A stretch of 8,019 nt of DNA from Psychrobacter sp. (GTDB lineage: Bacteria; Pseudomonadota; Gammaproteobacteria; Pseudomonadales; Moraxellaceae): NCBI GenBank assembly GCA_029256865.1, contig JARIEH010000202.1:1-8019 (forward strand). The letters run 5' to 3'. The notes beneath the pieces are model-generated. The model had not been told where the DNA came from, did no database searches, and saw only the letters and a list, made by a program, of their open reading frames with translations. A program made the position numbers and the translations under genes. Shown here in pieces: positions 4,683 through 8,019 of this stretch. How positions within the stretch are numbered: the stretch's first letter is position 1; each line of letters opens with the position of its first letter.

Positions 4683-6068
4683 ATGACGAGCGTTAATCAA
4701 GACAACATTGCTAATGACTCTACTAACAAGGCTGCTGAGAAAAAAATGCTTAATAAAAAGCCTGCGGATAAAGTGGATGCTGATTTGAAAGCTGATGCTC
4801 AAACAGATGACAATTCAGACACCATCAATACTGATAAACCCAGTGGGTTGTTGGCAGGTATTATTGAACGCGCCACCAAGTCAGGTCTCGGGCGTAGAAA
4901 GCTAGACCCGAGTGTTGTCGAAGCGGATGTCGAAAAAAATATGCAGCAAATACGTGATAACCCAACCAAACTGCGTCTGGCTTTTTTGGGTGGTGGTAGC
5001 TTCGGTACAGCAATGGCAAACTTAGCCGCCCGTAACGGTTGCGATGCCACGCTTTGGGTACGCAATAAGCGTACGGTTAAAGCCATGGCCAAAACCCAGA
5101 CCAATAAAAAATATCTGCCAGGTTATAAGCTTGATGATCGCCTTAAGTACAGCCATGATTTAGAGGCAACTGTCAAAGATAAAGACGTTATATTCATTGC
5201 GGTACCAAGCTTAGCCTTTCGTGAAACGCTGAGAAATATTGCACCCTTTATTACTGGGCAGTCGATTGTCTCACTGACCAAAGGTATGGAAAAAGATACC
5301 TTTGCTTTGATGAGTGACATTATCAAAGATGAGCTGCCAGAAGTAAATTTTGGGGTCATGTCAGGACCAAACCTTGCCATAGAAATTATGAAAAACATGC
5401 CGTCAGCGACAGTCATTGCCAGTGACTCAGAGCCGCTACGCCATGCGGTACAAGCGGCTTTGCACAGTGCTTTTTTTCGTGTGTTTGCCAGTGATGATGT
5501 AAAAGGCGTGGAGCTTGGCGGTGCGCTGAAAAATATTTATGCGATTGCGATGGGCATGGCTGCCGCTTATGATGTGGGCGAAAACACCAAAGCCATGCTA
5601 TTGACACGTGCTTTGGCAGAGATGAGCCGATTTGGGGTTGAGACTGGTGCTAATCCGCTCACTTTCTTAGGCTTGTCTGGCGTTGGTGATTTATATGCTA
5701 CTTGTAGCTCAGAGCTGAGTCGTAATTATCGCATTGGTAACATGCTCGGCCGTGGAATGACCATCGATGCTGCTGTCAAAAAGCTTGGACAGACAGCAGA
5801 AGGGGTCAACACCATTCAGCAGGTGCACGAAAAAGCTACCAAAGAAGGCATCTATATGCCTATTACTCACGCTTTATATGCCGTTATTTATGAAGATAAA
5901 GCGGCATTAGGGGTTGCCTTGCATTTGATGGAGGCAGGCTTTCGTAGTGATGTTGAGTTTGTGATGCCACATGATCATAGTAATGCTGCGCTGACTGCGC
6001 AAATGCAGGCGGCCACTACTAATCCAGAAAATGACAACATTACTAATGCTGAGGAAGACAAAGAATAA
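4683..6068 (+). CDS. gpsA: Glycerol-3-phosphate dehydrogenase [NAD(P)+] with long N-terminal extension
   Basis: Reduces dihydroxyacetone phosphate to sn-glycerol 3-phosphate, the backbone for phospholipid synthesis, in the cytoplasm. The catalytic part begins near residue 97: LAFLGGGSFGTA with the dinucleotide-binding GxGxxG (Gly103, 105, 108), AVPS (173-176), SLTKG (Lys200), SGPNLAIE (227-234), LGGALKNIYAIAMG with the probable catalytic Lys283, NTKAMLLTRALAEM (301-314) and GLSGVGDLYATC (330-341). The substrate motif reads SGPNLAIE where many homologues have SGP-S/T-F-A-K-E. Total length is 461, against about 340 for E. coli; the surplus is a charged, disordered-looking N-terminus (1-55), a helical-looking linker (56-96), and about 25 polar residues at the end. 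The first ATG at 4683 has only a weak GGA nine bases away; internal ATGs at 4746 and 4941 would give shorter proteins. sixA follows after 45 bases. Confidence 0.93.
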   Translation: MTSVNQDNIANDSTNKAAEKKMLNKKPADKVDADLKADAQTDDNSDTINTDKPSGLLAGIIERATKSGLGRRKLDPSVVEADVEKNMQQIRDNPTKLRLAFLGGGSFGTAMANLAARNGCDATLWVRNKRTVKAMAKTQTNKKYLPGYKLDDRLKYSHDLEATVKDKDVIFIAVPSLAFRETLRNIAPFITGQSIVSLTKGMEKDTFALMSDIIKDELPEVNFGVMSGPNLAIEIMKNMPSATVIASDSEPLRHAVQAALHSAFFRVFASDDVKGVELGGALKNIYAIAMGMAAAYDVGENTKAMLLTRALAEMSRFGVETGANPLTFLGLSGVGDLYATCSSELSRNYRIGNMLGRGMTIDAAVKKLGQTAEGVNTIQQVHEKATKEGIYMPITHALYAVIYEDKAALGVALHLMEAGFRSDVEFVMPHDHSNAALTAQMQAATTNPENDNITNAEEDKE

Positions 6069-6113
6069 CTCAGCCTATAACACAAGAATGATCAGCTGAA
6101 ATCAAGGAAGATT

Positions 6114-6572
6114 ATGAAGATAATATTGATGCGTCATGGACAAGCAGAAGACGCGAGTCGTCCAGACAGTGCGCGCCAACTAACCGATTATGGACAGCAG
6201 CAAGCGGCACAAACGGCAGAGTATATTGTCGGGCATTATACGCCAGATTACTTTGTGGTCAGTCCTTATGATAGAGCTCAGCAAACATTGGCGGAGCTAC
6301 AGTCGCGAGTGCCTGATGTACCAGTCACTGTGCAAGATAATATCACGCCGTCTGATGATGCGCGTACGGCATTGCTTGAACTTGGAAATATCGATGCAGA
6401 ATGCTTGGTGGTGGTTTGCCATATGTCTATCATTGCTCATCTTGCCAGTTTACTGACGGGTGACAGCCCTGAGTCATTTGCTTTGGCTGAGGCGCGGGTG
6501 TTTGAGATGGAGTTTGTCATGTCGGGTATGGCCACTGAGATGGATCGCTTCGTGCCGCCGCAGCCGTATTGA
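6114..6572 (+). CDS. sixA: Phosphohistidine phosphatase SixA
   Basis: Small histidine-phosphatase-fold enzyme; in E. coli it removes phosphate from histidine phosphotransfer proteins, studied on ArcB and the nitrogen phosphotransferase system. The 152 residues fit the family (E. coli about 160). Seen directly: LMRHGQAED with catalytic His8 in the RHG triad, LTDYGQQQA (23-31), SPYDRAQQT with phosphate-binding Arg54, and VVCHMSIIAHL with the second active-site His103. There is no signal peptide, so it is cytoplasmic. AAGGA (6104-6108) lies five bases before the ATG, a clear ribosome binding site. It sits 45 bases behind gpsA and is probably cotranscribed with it; no target kinase or phosphotransfer protein is encoded in the window, so its local substrate is unknown. 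Confidence 0.93.
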   Translation: MKIILMRHGQAEDASRPDSARQLTDYGQQQAAQTAEYIVGHYTPDYFVVSPYDRAQQTLAELQSRVPDVPVTVQDNITPSDDARTALLELGNIDAECLVVVCHMSIIAHLASLLTGDSPESFALAEARVFEMEFVMSGMATEMDRFVPPQPY

Positions 6573-6615
6573 TTTAACCAGATATTTGAGCTACCAGATT
6601 TTTTTGAATCCGAAA

Positions 6616-6653
6616 CCTTAAGTAACAATTAAGGCCTTAGCCATCTAATTGTT
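6616..6653 (+). promoter_or_regulatory. Overlapping, mutually exclusive hairpins between sixA and gspL
   Basis: Stem one: CCTTAA (6616-6621) with TTAAGG (6629-6634), seven-base loop. Stem two: AACAATTA (6624-6631) with TAATTGTT (6646-6653), capped by GGC (6633-6635) and GCC (6640-6642) around a CTTA loop. They share bases 6624-6634, so only one can form. No T-run follows either on the plus strand; the seven-T run at 6599-6605 precedes them and has no stem before it. They may mark an attenuating or processing site, or stabilise the ends of a transcript. Confidence 0.4.
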
Positions 6654-6683
6654 GGCTTCATAAGTTAAGTAAGGACACGTTTG

Positions 6684-8012
6684 GTGTTACATGTTTGGTT
6701 AAGAGAGCAGCATAGCCCGTTGGCAGTTTGGCATGTTGAAACAAAAAAGTGGCAACCCGTTAGTGGTTGGCAGCAGCTTTATGATACTTATAGTAAAGCT
6801 AAAAATAGCCATAAATCACTCTGTCTTTATTTTCCTTCCAGTCATCTACTGCAGGTAGATACTGAGCTGAGTACAGCGCAGCTTAAGCAGTTAGGTAATA
6901 CTGGCAAGCAATATCTCTTTGAAGAAACCTCTTTGACAGCAGTTGAGCAGCTGGCGGTGCGACAGCTCAGCCAAACTCATACACAGCATCTATATGCACT
7001 GGCTCAAGGCGACATTGAAATCTGGCAGCAAAGTGCTGCGCTGGTCGGTATGAGTATCAGTGCGTTACTGCCTGACTTTTTATTGTTGCCCGTTCCTGAA
7101 GAGGGGGCAGGGCAGCAAGTGGTGTTGTATCAAGACCAACATACTGCCTTACTACGACAGTCACAGCATGTGGGCGTCGCGATCAGCTATCTGCCCTTAA
7201 TTCTTGAGAGTTTGCCCCATTTAAGTGAGGTTTGTACACTTTCTCCTATCGAGTCGTCTGATGAGGTTTCCGTCAGCTCTTTTGCAGGGTATGAGCGTGG
7301 TGATGCAGTTGAGAGTTCAGGTGACAGCAATATTGATTTGCAAAAGCCAACCTCAGATAGGTCAGAGCAATCGCAAGTCGCTACAGAGACAGCTTTACTA
7401 TTGGCTGAGCAACAGATTGTGTTAACCACATTGTCTACCACTCCCGTACCTGTTGAAAACCCTGAACGTCATGCGCTAAACTTTTTTGTTAAAAGCTCTG
7501 ATTCACAACTATCCCCTTATCTACGTATGGCCATGATGGTCGCTTTGTCGGCACTGATACTGCAGATTGCTACGGATGGTTTACAGATCTATCGTTATAA
7601 CACAGCCGCAACTGCAACACAGTCAGCCGTTGCGACGCAGTATCAAGCTTGGTTTACCAATGAGGTATTGAATACCAGCCGCACCAAGCTACAAGTGCAA
7701 ATGCAACCAAAACTACAAAGTGGCGGTGCAGCCTCAGCATCGCATATAGCGGTATTGGCACGGATATCACCTCTTATTAAACAGTCGTCTTTGCATGCAC
7801 AAGCGTTGGTGATGGAGCCAAGATTGCTGAGTTTTACCTTAATAGCACCAGATCGTAACAGTCTTGATCAGTTTGCCAGTACCTTGACATCGCAAGGAAT
7901 AGCGGCCAATTTAGAGCGTGTTAATAGTAATGAGCAAGGCCAATTTAGTGGGCAGGTTACGGTGAATGTCGTCGATGACAGCGCTGCTAGCAGTGGTCTT
8001 GCCAACTCTTAG
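6684..8012 (+). CDS. gspL: Type II secretion system protein GspL
   Basis: Inner-membrane subunit of the type II secretion machine: its cytoplasmic domain docks the ATPase GspE and its periplasmic end pairs with GspM. Layout of the roughly 442 residues: an N-terminal actin-like cytoplasmic domain (about 1-180) with LCLYFPSSHLLQVD and QYLFEETSL, typical of the 'P...v......l......a..f.lEe.l' start of GspL; a low-complexity Ser/Glu/Gln-rich linker (about 188-260); a single hydrophobic segment near 281-298 (MAMMVALSALILQIA); a short helical periplasmic part; and a C-terminal ferredoxin-like fold (LLSFTLIAPDRNSLDQFAST...GQVTVNV). There is no ATG start: TAAGGA (6670-6675) points to GTG at 6684, or TTG at 6681, and an in-frame stop at 6666-6668 excludes anything earlier. 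Sequence divergence in the linker is normal for GspL. The stop is TAG at 8010; gspM would be expected next. Confidence 0.85.
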   Translation: MLHVWLREQHSPLAVWHVETKKWQPVSGWQQLYDTYSKAKNSHKSLCLYFPSSHLLQVDTELSTAQLKQLGNTGKQYLFEETSLTAVEQLAVRQLSQTHTQHLYALAQGDIEIWQQSAALVGMSISALLPDFLLLPVPEEGAGQQVVLYQDQHTALLRQSQHVGVAISYLPLILESLPHLSEVCTLSPIESSDEVSVSSFAGYERGDAVESSGDSNIDLQKPTSDRSEQSQVATETALLLAEQQIVLTTLSTTPVPVENPERHALNFFVKSSDSQLSPYLRMAMMVALSALILQIATDGLQIYRYNTAATATQSAVATQYQAWFTNEVLNTSRTKLQVQMQPKLQSGGAASASHIAVLARISPLIKQSSLHAQALVMEPRLLSFTLIAPDRNSLDQFASTLTSQGIAANLERVNSNEQGQFSGQVTVNVVDDSAASSGLANS

Positions 8013-8019
8013 CTTATCT

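Noticed and set aside
4799..5607. Open frames antisense to gpsA (4799-5104, 5123-5416, 5413-5607)
   Set aside because: They lie opposite a gene with intact family motifs, encode no recognisable domain and lack ribosome binding sites.
6599..6605. Terminator after sixA at the seven-T run
   Set aside because: No inverted repeat of useful length precedes the T-run; only the direct repeat CCAGAT is there.
7187..7441. Open frames over the gspL linker on both strands
   Set aside because: The linker is low-complexity and AT/GC-neutral, so chance open frames are expected; no start signals or homology seen.

Overview
The window looks like chromosomal housekeeping DNA from a gammaproteobacterium of the family Moraxellaceae, most likely Psychrobacter or a close relative. 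The basis is moderate GC, AT-rich spacers, the Acinetobacter/Psychrobacter-like form of XseA, and the order gpsA - sixA - gspL. The genus is inferred from protein and context resemblance; no search was run. I see no insertion sequence, phage gene, tRNA, rRNA, CRISPR array or toxin-antitoxin pair, and no convincing new multi-gene system.

Left part, minus strand (1-1358): the 5' two thirds or so of xseA (exonuclease VII large subunit, running off the left edge), preceded by a small lipoprotein gene of unknown function with a glycine-zipper-like stretch. The 380-base spacer 1359-1738 separates the minus-strand pair from the plus-strand genes. It holds the lipoprotein promoter, a minus-strand intrinsic terminator with no gene feeding it (a possible small RNA), a well-formed plus-strand promoter and a 17-bp tandem duplication in the leader of the next gene.

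Middle part, plus strand (1739-4527): three genes that look separately transcribed. They are a COG2945-type alpha/beta hydrolase, whose stop codon lies inside a 5.4-copy 16-bp tandem repeat; zapE, an AFG1-type ATPase linked to cell division; and a YdjA-type FMN nitroreductase with a strong ribosome binding site.

Right part, plus strand (4683-8012): gpsA (glycerol-3-phosphate dehydrogenase, phospholipid precursor supply) with an unusually long polar N-terminal extension, sixA (phosphohistidine phosphatase) 45 bases later, and gspL (inner-membrane type II secretion component) after a 111-base gap containing overlapping hairpins. gspL starts at a non-ATG codon, and gspM would be expected just past the right edge. 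The genes of this part are co-oriented and may share transcription, but their functions are not obviously one pathway.

The most interesting unexplained signals are non-coding: the orphan terminator/sRNA candidate, the two tandem repeats bracketing the hydrolase gene, and the dyad around a -10-like element before gpsA.
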